A stretch of 64,000 nt of DNA from Cryptomeria japonica (taxonomy: Eukaryota; Streptophyta; Pinopsida; Cupressales; Cupressaceae), in the NCBI RefSeq assembly GCF_030272615.1, contig NC_081414.1, positions 825,620,896 through 825,684,895 on the forward strand, in the 5' to 3' direction. A program made the position numbers and the translations under genes. Positions 46,236-58,009 of the stretch are shown here, in pieces (position 1 is the first letter of the stretch; every line of letters begins with the position of its first letter). The notes beneath the pieces are model-generated. The model had not been told where the DNA came from. It did no database searches and saw only the letters and a program-made list of their open reading frames with translations.

Positions 46236-47393
46236 ATGCCAGTTTGGACTAGAGCCCAACACGAACAACTTGGAAAGCAACAACAAATGGAAGAAGAAGA
46301 TGCTCCTATATTCCACACTTTTGGATTTACCGTTGTTGACGAGGAAGCAGTCAATAGCACCATTAGAGACCTTGAGCAAGATTTCAAATTTGATAGGCTA
46401 ATGGAAAAATTGTTGGCAAAACAAAAAGAAAAATATCTCTTGATGTTGGCAAAATCTGGAGCTAAACTACCACAAGACTTTAACATAGAAAGCTTGAAAC
46501 AAGATGTGGAGGCAAGTAACACCTAAAACACAGATGAGCCAAATAACGAAGATGTGAACAAAGAAAGCGATGAAGAAATAAGGAAAGAGAAGGATGACAA
46601 AAGAAAAGAGCATAGTGATAAGAGAGCTCATGAAGAAACAAGGAGAAACTATGCGGATAATCCATTATCAAACCTTACTCAACAAATACAAACTCTACAA
46701 CAACAGATACAAGACATGCAAAATGGGACAAGCTCCAAGAAATATTCATTAGAAGATATATGCCCATATCCTTTTGATAAAAATTTGACTATGATACCAT
46801 TTCCGCAACATTGTGAGATTCCTAAATATGACAAATATGATGGAAAATCTGATCCTCAAGATCACATTAGGGAGTTTTGTACTATGAGCATGGAATTTGC
46901 TCATGATGAAACTTACCTTATGCGTCTTTTTCTTAGGAGTTTAAATGGACAATCAATGGAGTGGTTTTCAAGATTACCATTCGGAATCAAATCCTTTGAA
47001 GAATTTGTGAATAGGTTTATTTCAAAATGCTCCTATAATATAAGGAATGAAATAACAATGCTGGATCTTTGCAATGTTAAACAAAAGAATGGTGAATCCT
47101 TTATGATTTTCTTGCAACGATGGAAACACATGTTTAATAGCTATCCTAGAGATGTACCTGATCAAGAAAAAATGGACATATTCATTGATAATCTTATCAG
47201 TGAAATGAGTTACCGACTAGGGATGCAATGTCCTCCTTCTTTTGCCAAAATGATCGAGAATGGTCTGAAAATAGAGAACACAATGGTAAAGAAAGGAGAA
47301 CTAAAATTTTATAATAATACATACAACAACAACAACAACAACAACAATGAATATAACATATCTCCATTAAAAAAATGGGAGAAGGAGCAGTAA
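46236..47393 (+). mobile_element. gag region of element 2
   Basis: Starts MPVWTRAQHEQLGKQQQ. The Ty3/gypsy gag domain shows ICPYPFDKNLTMIPFPQ, then PKYDKYDGKSDPQDHIREF, LMRLFLRSLNGQSMEWFSRL and MLDLCNVKQKNGESFMIFLQ. It ends in an Asn run (AAC repeats at about 47324-47347). Closely related to the gag of element 3. It looks nearly whole with about one break, and the nucleocapsid part is missing where the LINE fragment begins. Confidence 0.85.
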
Positions 47394-48535
47394 GTGGCAA
47401 TGGGAGAATTCAAAATTCAAATTCTCTGAAAGGTGGGAACTCTGGTTCCAATGGTGGGAGCAGCCAGAATGTAGCTGGTCCCATAGGAGAGAAGGATAAG
47501 CCTCCGAACTTTCCGGATGTTGCTGCCATTCAATAGACTGGTGGTACTCTGCTAGAGGAGACAATAGGTTCCTTTGGGCTCTTGGGGGAAGGGACCAGTA
47601 GGGGCCCATCCCACGTGACAGCTCCGGGGAGAGCGAAAAAGAATAAAAAAAATGGTCTTCCCTCTTTGGAACTACACCAACTGGTAAATCCTCATTTCCT
47701 CCTGTCAACAATATTTCTGATCCTTTTGGAGGTAAGTTCACTATCTCTATCCCTGATCTGGTTTTGGATCATAATATAAATAGTATGTCGAACTCCTTGG
47801 TAGGTAAATTTATGGGACCACGTCCTAATATTGAAGTTGTTAGGGCCTATGTCAAACAAAAATGGGCCCTCAAGGGTAATGTAGAAATTTCGGCCTTACC
47901 TAAAGGCCTTCTATCTTTTACTTTTTCATGCGAAGAAGACAAACTTATGATTCTCTGTGGTAGTCCCTGGTTGGTAGGAAAGACAACCTTGGTTCTTCAT
48001 AAATGGGAACCGAATCTGAATATGAATGACTCTCTCTTGACACAAGTTCCAGTTTGGGTAAAGCTGCCAGGCTTGCCTCTAGAATATTGGGCAGAAAGAA
48101 TCTTCTTTGGAATCACAAACTCCTTTGGTGAACTTCTTTCTATAGACCCAGTAACAGTTTCAAAAAGGAGACTCACTCATGCTAGGTTCTGTATAGGGAT
48201 AGCCCATGATGCAGATATGCCGGAACAGATAAATTTAGTATCAAAGTTGGGAACATGGAAGCAACATATTGAATATGAATCTATTCCCTTTGCCTGCTTC
48301 CATTGTAAAAAAGCAGGTCACTGAGCAAAGTCCTGTCCCATCAAACCCAAGGCAGAATCCAAGCAGCCTAAGCCCCATACTGAGAACCAAAGGGCGCTAG
48401 AAAAAATGGTATGGCAAGTTAAAAACTCAGAGAATAAAGAAGAAAACTCAAATCATTTTAATCCCTTGGGGGAGAAGAGGGAAGTGCCCTTAGCCTCTAT
48501 CTCCAGCCCTTGAACCCAGGAAGCTCTTATCAAAA
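47375..48535 (+). mobile_element. LINE ORF1 fragment (DUF4283 and CCHC) inside element 2
   Basis: It begins MGEGAVSGNGRIQNSNSLKG right behind the gag Asn run. The DUF4283 core (47764-48324, 186 codons open) reads MGPRPNIEVVRAYVKQKWAL, then LCGSPWLVGKTTLVLHKWEP and VWVKLPGLPLEYWAERI. A CCHC knuckle follows (CFHCKKAGH). This is the N-terminal protein of a plant LINE on the plus strand. The LINE endonuclease and RT do not follow, so only ORF1 was captured or kept. Confidence 0.85.
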
Positions 48536-48549
48536 ACATCAAATTTGAG

Positions 48550-48846
48550 AAAAAGCGCTATCCTATTGAGCATTTGTGCTAAAGTATAGCAAATGCACTA
48601 AATCTAAAGGCATTTGTACTAACCTAGTGCATATGCACTATCTTTTTGAACAAATGCGCTAAAACTACAGGCATACACGCTAACCCATGCAAAAGCGCTA
48701 ACAAACGATGCATTTGCACTATCCTATGCATAAGCGCTAACATTTTTAACATATGCACTAACACAAAGAGCATATGCACTAATCTATTCATTTGCGCTAA
48801 TGCTAATTGCATATGCCCTAAAACAAATTGCATTTGCGCTAACCTA
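48550..48846 (+). repeat. Motif array 2 of element 2 (GCATTTGCGCTAA, inverted relative to array 1)
   Basis: About fourteen variants such as GCATTTGCGCTAAC, GCATATGCACTAA, AAGCGCTAAC and ATTTGCGCTAATG at 18-25 bp spacing. The core is the reverse complement of the TTAGCGCA core of array 1. Confidence 0.8.
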
Positions 48847-49339
48847 ACGTTGAAAAAATTCAAAAATTTTGAAAATTCAAAAACCTACCTAAAACATGAA
48901 AATTTGAATGAAAACTTGCAAACAAGGTTTGAGATATGATACCTACCGGATATCCATACTTGACAGGTCGCTGGTAACGCCGAAAGCGCTCAAATCGATG
49001 ACACTCCACCAGAATCACCATTTTGCCACCTCAACAAGAATATTTTCTTCACAAGCTGACAAGGATAACAATGAAATTAAAATTAGCCTTGGTTAATTTT
49101 ATATTTACGATTTGAAGAATAATTAATTTCAATGGGGCAATTTAATTTGTTTTTTCCAAATGAATTTAATTGACTAAATTTTTATCAATTATCATGATAT
49201 CAATCGTTCAAACCAGAATTTTCAACAATTTCACGATCAATCTCTTGAGGGGGCACACAAACAGGATTTTCAATCTCTATCAGACGCACTATCGAGACTT
49301 GATTTAATCTTTGAAACAATGTTGTCTTCACATCATTTC

Positions 49340-49353
49340 AAAGAGGGGCAAAA
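49340..49353 (+). promoter_or_regulatory. Polypurine tract of element 2
   Basis: AAAGAGGGGCAAAA directly precedes the 3' LTR. Confidence 0.75.
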
Positions 49354-50529
49354 TGTATACACATAAAAATTGGCTATGAGCAATTAAATAAATATTTTAT
49401 ATTTATTTAATAATTATTCTTCTATTACATAGTTAATTTAAAAAGATTAATTTATTTAATTCATTTTCATGTCTTTTTATTAATTAATATTTTATTAATT
49501 AATTCATTTATCCTATTCTTCTAATTAATTAAATATCTATAAAAAAATTTAATTAAATATCTAATGTTTAATTATTCCTCTAACCAAGTTAATTAAATAT
49601 CTAATATTTAATTATCTCCTCCAAACAATTAAATATCCAATATTTAATAGTTATTCTCCTATCCTATAGTCTCAAATATTAAATAATTCCTAAATTATTT
49701 AATCTTTCTTATCCAACTCACCCTCCATCTCCACTCCATCTTCCCTTTGCCAACTCATCAAACATGTGGCTAAGGAAATTAATATTTCTTAATATTAATT
49801 CATCATTTATCTCCAACCTCCAAACTTAATGAAAATTGTGTACGTACACATATTTCATAACCATTTCCTATATTCTCTCCAACACCCCCTACATCTTAGG
49901 AAGGACTTGAGTCCACTTGTCCTATCATGCCTAAATCTTTTCCAACCATCCCTAGATTCTCTCAGTCAGCAACCCAGTCAAGGTGAGATGAGTGACACTT
50001 GTCTTCTCCTTCCCCCTTTCTCTCAACCTTCACCTTTGCTCACAACCGTCCAAATCTGCAGATCTAATCATGACCGTTGATTTGAGCCACATCATCTAAT
50101 CCTCTCAAGGTCTATAAAATCAAGAGCTTCAGTTGAGAGAGAGTTAGTCTTCAAATTGATCATATGCATCCGTGAGTTTTTGAAGCAAATAGCAAATAGT
50201 AATAGCAAATATCATATAGCATTTTAGCATAACCATGTAGTATTTGCATATTATAGCATCAGTTAACTACAAGTTATCGGTCCATCCTTCATATGCCATC
50301 TTGGAAGCCATCAGTGCATTGTCTAAGAGCACACCATCTGCAACCAAGAACAGTGGAGTTAGGACACAATGAGACATAAGCCATGAAGGTAAAATAATGT
50401 TTTATTTTAGTATGTATTTCATGTAGTTTCATTGGTGAAATTTGGATTTCCTGTATGCATTTCCATTTGTATTTTGTGAAACTAACTTATTACAGGTAGC
50501 ATTTTGAGGATGAAATTCAAGCTCACACA
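49354..50529 (+). repeat. 3' LTR of element 2
   Basis: Collinear with 42838-43989, about 35 differences, plus a short local duplication near 49540. Confidence 0.92.
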
Positions 50530-50709
50530 AAATCTATGATATTGTGGATGTCTAATCTTGCATTTTATACCTTCTATGTTATTGCTTCCGTTGTGTTACT
50601 CGTGCTGCATGATCCAGTTTGCTCTCTTTGAGGGCCCTTCAGAACATGGCTGCATCAAGAATCATGCCTCAAATTACCTTTTTAGAAAAAAAATATGAGG
50701 GTAGGCAAC
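50530..50709. other. Spacer between LTR elements 2 and 3
   Basis: 180 bp of unassigned sequence, presumably the old target DNA. Confidence 0.4.
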
Positions 50710-51761
50710 TATATACACCTAAAAATGGTCTAAAGATAATTAATTGAATAAGAAATTATTTAATTAATCCCCCTCCCCAATTTAATTGAATTCATCAGCA
50801 ATTTGATTAAATTCTCCCTTTTCATCTACTTATTAATAAATCTAAGGATTTATTTAATAGGTTCATTTCAATAGTCCCCTTTGATTAATTAATTCAAATT
50901 AATTAATCCCTCCCCATTTAAAATCATTTCTTCTAATCCCTAATTAATTAAAACAAATCAATTTATGAGTTGTTGAGAATTAATTAGTCTTTTCTTATTA
51001 TTTGAATTTTTAAATTCTAATTACCCGCATGCTTCCTAACTTCTAACCACCTAACCTAACCCATTCCATCTAACCCTGGGTTTAATTAAACCTACCTTAG
51101 ATTGCATTTTTGGGCCACATGTCCCCTCTCTTGGAAGCCTCTTGACACTTGTCACCATAGAGATGACAAATGTTCCCTTTCATCCAACCTCTTGTGGAAG
51201 CTTCTTGACACTTGTCACCATAGAGATGACAAATTTTCCTTTTCATCCAACCTCTTTTCCAACCTCCTCCAATTTCACCATTGATATCTTCAAACTCAAT
51301 CTTGACCGTTGATTCCTGCCACCTCACCCCTGGCCTTGGAAATCCTATAAATAGACCCCTTTTTGGAGCAATAATCATCCCATCTCATTTGCATCTTATG
51401 CATTGTTACTATAAGCATAATATCTCTTAGCATATCATTTGAGCATTGTTATTATAGGCAATTGCATTCTTAGATCTAGCTTATTTTCTAGCATAATTGT
51501 TGAATCATGTAGCTTAATCATTCTCTTTTCTAGCTTAAATGCATCATTATCATCTTAAATCCTCCATCTAGGTGTAGTCACGTCACTAGAATTTGCTTAT
51601 CCAGATCTGAGAGAAAATCTACACTCGCATTTATTAGGAGGCGATAGATCAATTAGCCATGGTTTTATCTTTATTTGTTCTAAATTTTCTAACCACGCTT
51701 GTAATGATCTATTGAGTGTTTTGTGTTGCAGCTGCAGGTATCACACTTCATAGGCACAACA
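50710..51761 (+). repeat. 5' LTR of element 3
   Basis: It aligns at its start with the element 2 LTR (TATATACACCTAAAAATGG against TGTATACACATAAAAATTGG) and ends AGGCACAACA. TATA-like CCTATAAATAG lies near 51346. It contains a 2 x 63-bp tandem repeat (51132-51257). Confidence 0.8.
51132..51257. repeat. 2 x 63-bp tandem repeat inside the element 3 LTR
   Basis: TGGAAGCxTCTTGACACTTG is repeated with a period of 63 bp, with few differences. Confidence 0.85.
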
Positions 51762-51785
51762 TTTTGGCACCCACCATGCAGCTGA
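51762..51785 (+). promoter_or_regulatory. Primer-binding site region of element 3
   Basis: TTTTGGCACCCACCATGCAG follows the LTR; it is related to the same region of element 2. Confidence 0.65.
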
Positions 51786-51835
51786 AATTATCATTTTTGG
51801 CATCTTAAGCTTCATCAACATTTATCTCTGCTCGG

Positions 51836-52018
51836 GTCTGGTTCAGAAACTCGTACGGGCTCCTTTTCTAGCTTGTACGAGCTAATTTGTGAGTTGGGGC
51901 GAAAATCATTTCTTACTTGTATTGGCTCATTTCTATGTCATACGAGCCTATTTATTCATTCTCACGAGATCTAAAGTTCTGTCGTACGAGCTAGTAAATC
52001 GTGTCATACGACTTTATG
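51836..52018 (+). repeat. Motif array 1 of element 3 (TCGTACGAGCT)
   Basis: About seven variants of a CGTACG-centred motif: CTCGTACGGGCTC, CTTGTACGAGCTAA, TCATACGAGCC, GTCGTACGAGCTAG, GTCATACGACTT, at about 25-35 bp spacing. It sits where the unrelated TTAGYGCATTTG array sits in element 2. Confidence 0.75.
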
Positions 52019-52324
52019 CTTCTGTGGTTTTAAAATAAACTACATTTTAGGATTTTCATGCTTTTATTAGATATATACTAATGCTAACCCTGGTCTATTT
52101 ATGAGCTTTTTGGCAGCCTAACTAGTTTTTGCAGGACGATTGTCAAAGATTATGCTTGTCAAAGGATCATTGCATAAAACACATCATGACTACTAATTTG
52201 TCTATTTTGCAGGTTGCCTAAAATAATTCAACAAAACTTTGTGTATTTTCTTAAATCTTTCTAGGCACACTTGATTTTGCTAATGGAAATGAATAATCAT
52301 GTTTTACGTGTTTTGATGATAGGC

Positions 52325-52506
52325 AAGTATGCTCTCACCTTTCTTTGGTGATCAAAAAGCTAGACTCATCCTTTGCTTTCATTAGTGCATTTCTTTAGGG
52401 GGCCTGCCCTCCCGAGGAGCTAATAACTCTTAGCCATTAAGGCCGGTGAGAGGGGAACGACCTAAGTGGGAACGACTAACGCTAAGTAATCCAACCCACT
52501 ATAAAA
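52325..52506 (+). other. Conserved leader block of element 3 (shared with element 2)
   Basis: TATGCTCTCACC, TGATCAAAAAGC, GGGCCTGCCCTCCCGAG, GCCGGTGAGAGGGGAACGAC and CCAACCCACTATAAA match 44750-44940. Confidence 0.7.
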
Positions 52507-53046
52507 TAAATGTGATTTGATGAAAATTAAGTCAATAGTAGTGCTCGGGAATAGCTCTCCTCCGTACATTCGGGTATAGCAAACCTTGGTTTTCAAGGTT
52601 GGGAGACCTCTTAATTGAGTATTATACCCTGACGTGCTGAACAGATCCCTTACTAGTTCTAGTTAAATTAGAAGCTACCTGATTTACCTCTGAAAGGGTG
52701 ATAATCTTTGTGCAAGAGAGATAGTAACTCTCCCAAGACACTTGCCATATCGTGCCCCCATTAGCGTTTGGAGTCGGATAATACGACATTGAGAATCCAT
52801 TGCGTGAGACTCAGCGGTCATATTCTGATTAGCTATTGGGTGTGTACCTAAGTTTGCAAGAAAAGGTTTTCTCTCTCAGCCAACTTCCTTAGGGTTTAGC
52901 ACACTTGAGGTCACTTATCATATCGCGTGTTTGTTGTGTATTCATCCTTAAATTGAAAAATCATACATCTAAAACTGGAAAACATAAGCAAAACATCAAA
53001 CTTCATTGATCAAAATTTGACCAAACAAACACATTTACCTTTGTTT

Positions 53047-53262
53047 TGTTCCCTATCGTACAAGGAATTTATCTTGTCGTATGGTTCAGAAAAGTTTGTC
53101 GTATTGACTGGTCTTTTGGCATATGGCTTAGTAGGAATTGTTGTACGAGCTTGTTCTTTTTCATATAAAAATCCTAGTTTGTCGTATGGTCTTGTATCTT
53201 TTGTAATTCGGGGCTGTATAGTCTGTTGTACGAATCTTTGTATTTCGCAGTCCAGAGCTGTG
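53047..53262 (+). repeat. Motif array 2 of element 3 (TTGTCGTAYGGTCT)
   Basis: About eight variants such as ATCGTACAAGG, TTGTCGTATGGTTC, TTGTCGTATTGAC, TTGTACGAGCTTG, TTGTCGTATGGTC and TTGTACGAATC, in the leader upstream of gag. Confidence 0.75.
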
Positions 53263-53789
53263 TATTGTGTGCATTTTTCAGATCTATCATTTTTGCTTGA
53301 TCAATTTGCAGTGATCATAAACACTGGTTATCTATCGCTTTGTGCTTAGATTGTCTCCTTTGTTCGCTTGGTCAAGTTATCATCCATTGAAATCAGACTT
53401 TAGAACATAAACACCTCAATATTTTCAAGTGCTCACCCTCAACAAGTTCAAGATCTAAACATCTCAAAGTGCATTATCACCCTCTTTGGTAAAATGACCC
53501 CTCAAACATAGTTTCTCATCAGGATCTATCATCCTCTATCACAAAACTAAAATGTTTGGTTAGGATAATCTTGTCCCACATCATAGGATATATCGTTCCT
53601 ACTGGACTTGGGTTTTATCAAATCATCATCATTGCACTCCTAAACCGAAGATTGAAAACTTGCAAACTTTTAAACACTTGAATCATCTTTTTGTGTCATA
53701 TCGCACTATCACATTTACATTGACAATTGATCACTTATCAAAACAACTTTTGGACAAAGGAATTCTAGCACAATATCTAACACACATGT

Positions 53790-55672
53790 ATGCCCGTTCT
53801 AACTAGATCTCAAAGATGAAGAATCATAGAGACACAAATTGAAACATTGGAAATAACTGAAGAGCATATAACCATGGAACATGAAGATGGAATACAAGTT
53901 GAAGGAGAAATAACAGAAAAAATATCAGAGACATCAAAAAAGATCCTCAATTCGATAAATTTATGCAGAAATTATTGGAGGGAGAAAAAGAAAAATATTT
54001 TCTAATGTTAGTGAAATCCGGTGCTACACTCCCCCAAGATTTTGATGTGAACAAATTGACACAAAAGAAAAGTGATCCTCCTCCTAATAACAAACAATAT
54101 GAAGATATTTTTGGTCTCAAAATGAATGACACATCAATTCTTAGTAACACCAGAACCAATGAAGAAACTTACATTCCCAAAAGAGATGAAGTAGAAATTC
54201 TGAATAACATTCAATTCAATGAAGATATAAGAAGGACTAGAGATGACACAAGAAGAGATTCAGATCCTCCTAGAATGCAAAATCATGGTTATGCAAGAAC
54301 AAATCATGTTTATAATCCTATCACAACTTTCACACAACAAATACAAACACTGCAAACACAAATTCAAGATATGCAGAGAGGAAATGTTAGAAGATACTCA
54401 CTTCAACAAATTTGTCCTTATCCATTCGACATAAATCTAAACATGATACCATTTCCTATAGGTTTTGAAACTCCTAGATACGAAAAATATGATGGAAGCA
54501 CTGATCCTCAAGATCATATACGAGAATTTTGTACAGTGAGTATGGAGTTTGCACATGAGGATACCTACTTGATGAGATTATTTCTAAAAAACTTAACTGG
54601 ACTAGCTATGGAATGGTTCTCCAAACTTCCACCTAGAATCAGATCATTCTTAGAGTTGGTGGATAAGTTTGTTTCACAATACTCTTACTACATACAACAT
54701 GAAATAACAATGCTAGACCTATGTAATGCCAAACAAAAAAGTGGAGAACCTTTCATGACATTTTTACATTGATGGAGACGGTTAGCTTCACGGTATCCTC
54801 GTACTATGCCAAAGTATGAAAAAATGGATATATTCATTGACAACTTAAATGATCAAATGAGTTATTATTTAAAAATGCAAGGAAATCAAAGTTTTAGAAA
54901 AATGATTGATAATGGAATCAGAATGGAGAAAGCCATGATAAAGAAAGGTGAGTTGAAGATATACAAAGATGGAGTTCATCCTCCTAACAACACTAATAAC
55001 AACAATCACAATGATAAGCCAAAGTTTTGGAATAGAAATCAAAATATCGTCAATGATGGAATAGTGGATAACAACAATATGAAACCAAAGCAACCAGTTT
55101 TTAATTTATCCACTCACTCAGCAGTGGCTCAAAAAAACAACCATCACCAAAAAGCAACTATTAAAAATTTCTTTCAAAGGCAATTTACAAACATTGGTGA
55201 ACCCCTTGGGTCAGCATTAAAGACACTTCTCGCAAACAAATTGATCACTTTGCCAGAAGAAACAAAATGCGAACCTCATATAAAACGACCTTGGTGGAAT
55301 GATAACCATTATTACGATTTCCATCGAAACAAGGGACATCACACAGATAATTGTCAGTGCTTGAAACATGTCATCCAAGATTTGATTGATAATGAAGTAA
55401 TAACTGTGGATGGACATACAACAAATGAATCTCATACAAATTTTAAAACTCCGCTTCCAAACTATGAGAAAGGTGAGTCATCAACAACAAATAATGGTAA
55501 GGGTAAAGTGAAGGTAAACTACGCTCATACATATGATAATGTGGTAAAGGTGATTGTAGTTAAAGAAAAGCAAAATGAAGAACCTGCTCATGCTATCACA
55601 AGAAGCAAAGCCAAAGTTGTTTTTTGGGTCCTACGACAAACACATCATCCACTGCCAAACAATACAATCTAG
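53790..55672 (+). mobile_element. gag region of element 3
   Basis: It starts at an ATG matching that of element 2 (MPVLTRSQ against MPVWTRAQ). The gag domain has ICPYPFDINLNMIPFPIGFE, PRYEKYDGSTDPQDHIREF and LMRLFLKNLTGLAMEWFSKL. A degraded zinc-finger-like YYDFHRNKGHHTDNCQCL follows. A few breaks. Confidence 0.85.
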
Positions 55673-55789
55673 TGGAGCAATTACAGAAAACACCCACACA
55701 AATATCCATCTTAGAACTTTTAAAGCTTTCACCTGCACACAAAGAAATTATTGAATGAGCATTAGTAGATACAACAATGTCCAAAGATC

Positions 55790-56425
55790 TTGATATCGAT
55801 CAATTCCAAACCATGGTGGGACACCTCACAACCCCTCACTACTTATCATTCACTAAAGAAGATGACATGTCCCTGCAACATCCCCATAATCCTCCCTTTC
55901 ATATCGAAGTCATCATTCATAAGACATGAGTTAAATGTGTCCTAATAGATGGAGGAGCTGGCTTAAACATCTACTCATTGAGTCTTGTTAGTGCTCTAGG
56001 TTATTCAGAAGATGCAGTTGATCCCCAGAAAAAGATCACCATTAAAGCCCATGATGAAGAAGAGCGTTCCTCTAAAGGAATTGCGGTGTTACCCATCAAA
56101 GTGGGACCTTTGCAGAAGACACAACATGCCAAGTTCTAGATTTAGATTTATCATATAACATACTCTTGGGAAGACCTTGGATACATGACATACAAGTTGT
56201 TCCATCAACATACCATCAATGCTTAAAGTTTCCCTACAATGGGCAAGAAATCACGATCTCAGCAAATTCAAATCCATTTCAGTATCTTAGTAATCTTAAA
56301 CCAATTCAAGAAGTCATTGTTCCTCATAATAGGGAGGCATCATCTTCGAACACACAATCTAGGGAACAATCATTTGCCTCTATCTTGTCAAGTATGGAAA
56401 AAAAAATGAAGCTAAGAGATTGAGG
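55790..56425 (+). mobile_element. Protease region of element 3
   Basis: VKCVLIDGGAGLNIYSLSL is the aspartic protease active-site region of Tat-like elements (usually D-S/T-G), and LSYNILLGRPWIHDIQVV is the conserved C-terminal protease strand. Broken. Confidence 0.75.
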
Positions 56426-58009
56426 GAACGAAGAATATTCAATATCACAATTACCACTTTCTCCTAAATCCTTTGGAAAACCATCAAACTTTAAACAACA
56501 ACCAATTGTAAAACATCTTCTGATATTTGATGGAGCATTTGTTAGTGCTGGAACCTTATCAGAGGAAACATAAGACAAAGATATGCTACAGTGGCTATAC
56601 AAGGATGAATAATTTCAACAAAAGATCAACAATGTCCGCATACCTATAGAAAAGTATGGAAAATGATTTAACATTCTCAGAAAAATGAGATACAATGGAA
56701 CAAGTCCTATAGGAAAAAGAAAAGAAGGTATCTCAGAACCTATCCAACCTTACACTCAGCAAACTACAAACAAAACAGGCTTAGGGTATGGACAAGTTAC
56801 TTTACCAGAAGACACATCTCTTAGTCATCAACAAGAGGAATATGAAAACAAACAAGAACAACTGGCAATTGAAAGAGAAGAAACATCAACTAAGCAACAA
56901 ACACCAGCAAACATGAAATGGGAAAAGAAGCAAGCTTCAAATCAACAAGAGAAACAAACTAAAAGCACCTCTCAAGCAACATTAAATCTCAATCAAAACA
57001 AGAAAGAAGCTAATATAAGTCAAGAAGAGCTCATAGCAAAATTGACAGAACTTAATCTCAGTCCTGAAGAGGTTGAATATGAAAGAAGAAAAGATATAAC
57101 AAGAAAAGCTGATGAAACAAATCAAATACTATATGAACAAATCTATATATTGTAGGCTACAAGTGATACAGATTCTAATGAATGGGAATGGGATTCCTAT
57201 CACTTTGAAGAATCAACTGAAGAAAATTGCTTTGAAGGAGATGTAGGAGTCGATGTAGTTCACACGTATGCAGGACAATGTCAAGAACTAGTTCACTTGA
57301 ATTAGAATCACATTCGGTTGACTTGGACTTAACCGAGGATGATCAGGAGTTTCTTATGCAAGGTCATTCTAATGAGAGTACCATTCTAGACATCGACATA
57401 CATATTGAAAACTTTGATACATCTATCATGACCCTCGATACCCTTGAAAAATACCAACCTAAATACCTCTTACCTCTAATCCACCTCAAGCTTATTGATT
57501 GGGAAAATGAAGGACATACCATGATTGATACCTTTCCGAATGACCATGCCATATCTGTATATTTTAATGCAATCGAACCTGTAACAACTCTCACCAAGAA
57601 TTTCAGCAACGCATCTTCCAGTCAAGTGGGTGCCAAATCTCCTAGTCACAAAATGGAAAATAAAGAAAAGAATATCAAGTCTAATACTGAAAACCATTTC
57701 TTGACAACATTAGATCATAAAAAAGTAAAAAGAAAGGACGCATCTAACGGTGAAAACCTCCTCGAGGTGCTGGAAGATGGGAGATTTGACACTTTACCTG
57801 AGCACTATCAAGAAAGGTCATCCATTTTGATCGAACCAACAGATTTAGTTAACATTGGCATAACAGAGCAACCAAAGATTCTTCATCCAGCGACTTCTTT
57901 GTCTGAGCAAGAAATGCAATAATATGTGCAATTCTTCAAATGACGATAAATCAATTTTGCCTGTCATATGCAGACATGCCAGGGTTAGATCCAGAGCTTA
58001 TTATGCATC

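Larger units (their letters stand above)
42838..50529 (+). mobile_element. LTR element 2: pol-less Ty3/gypsy-like element carrying a LINE ORF1 fragment
   Basis: 7692 bp. The LTRs (1152 and 1176 bp) are about 97 percent identical (about 35 substitutions; the 3' LTR has about 24 extra bases). Flanks GAATC and AAATC fit a 5-bp target duplication with one change. A primer-binding region (TTTTGGTGCCCACCGTGGGG) and a polypurine tract are present. The interior has a motif array, a conserved leader, one gag region with about one break, a LINE ORF1 fragment, a second motif array and a 3' untranslated region. No protease, RT, RNase H or integrase was found, so it would depend on a partner element. Probably a few to some tens of million years old. 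Confidence 0.9.

Noticed and set aside
47578-47779. Frame ending in a hydrophobic run, looking like a small membrane protein
   Set aside because: It is an out-of-frame reading of the LINE ORF1 fragment, whose correct frame gives GKFTISIPDLVLDHN here.
44045-48846. Possible CRISPR-like repeat-spacer arrays
   Set aside because: The words are degenerate, spacing varies, spacers are not unique fixed-length segments, and the arrays lie inside a plant LTR element with no cas genes.
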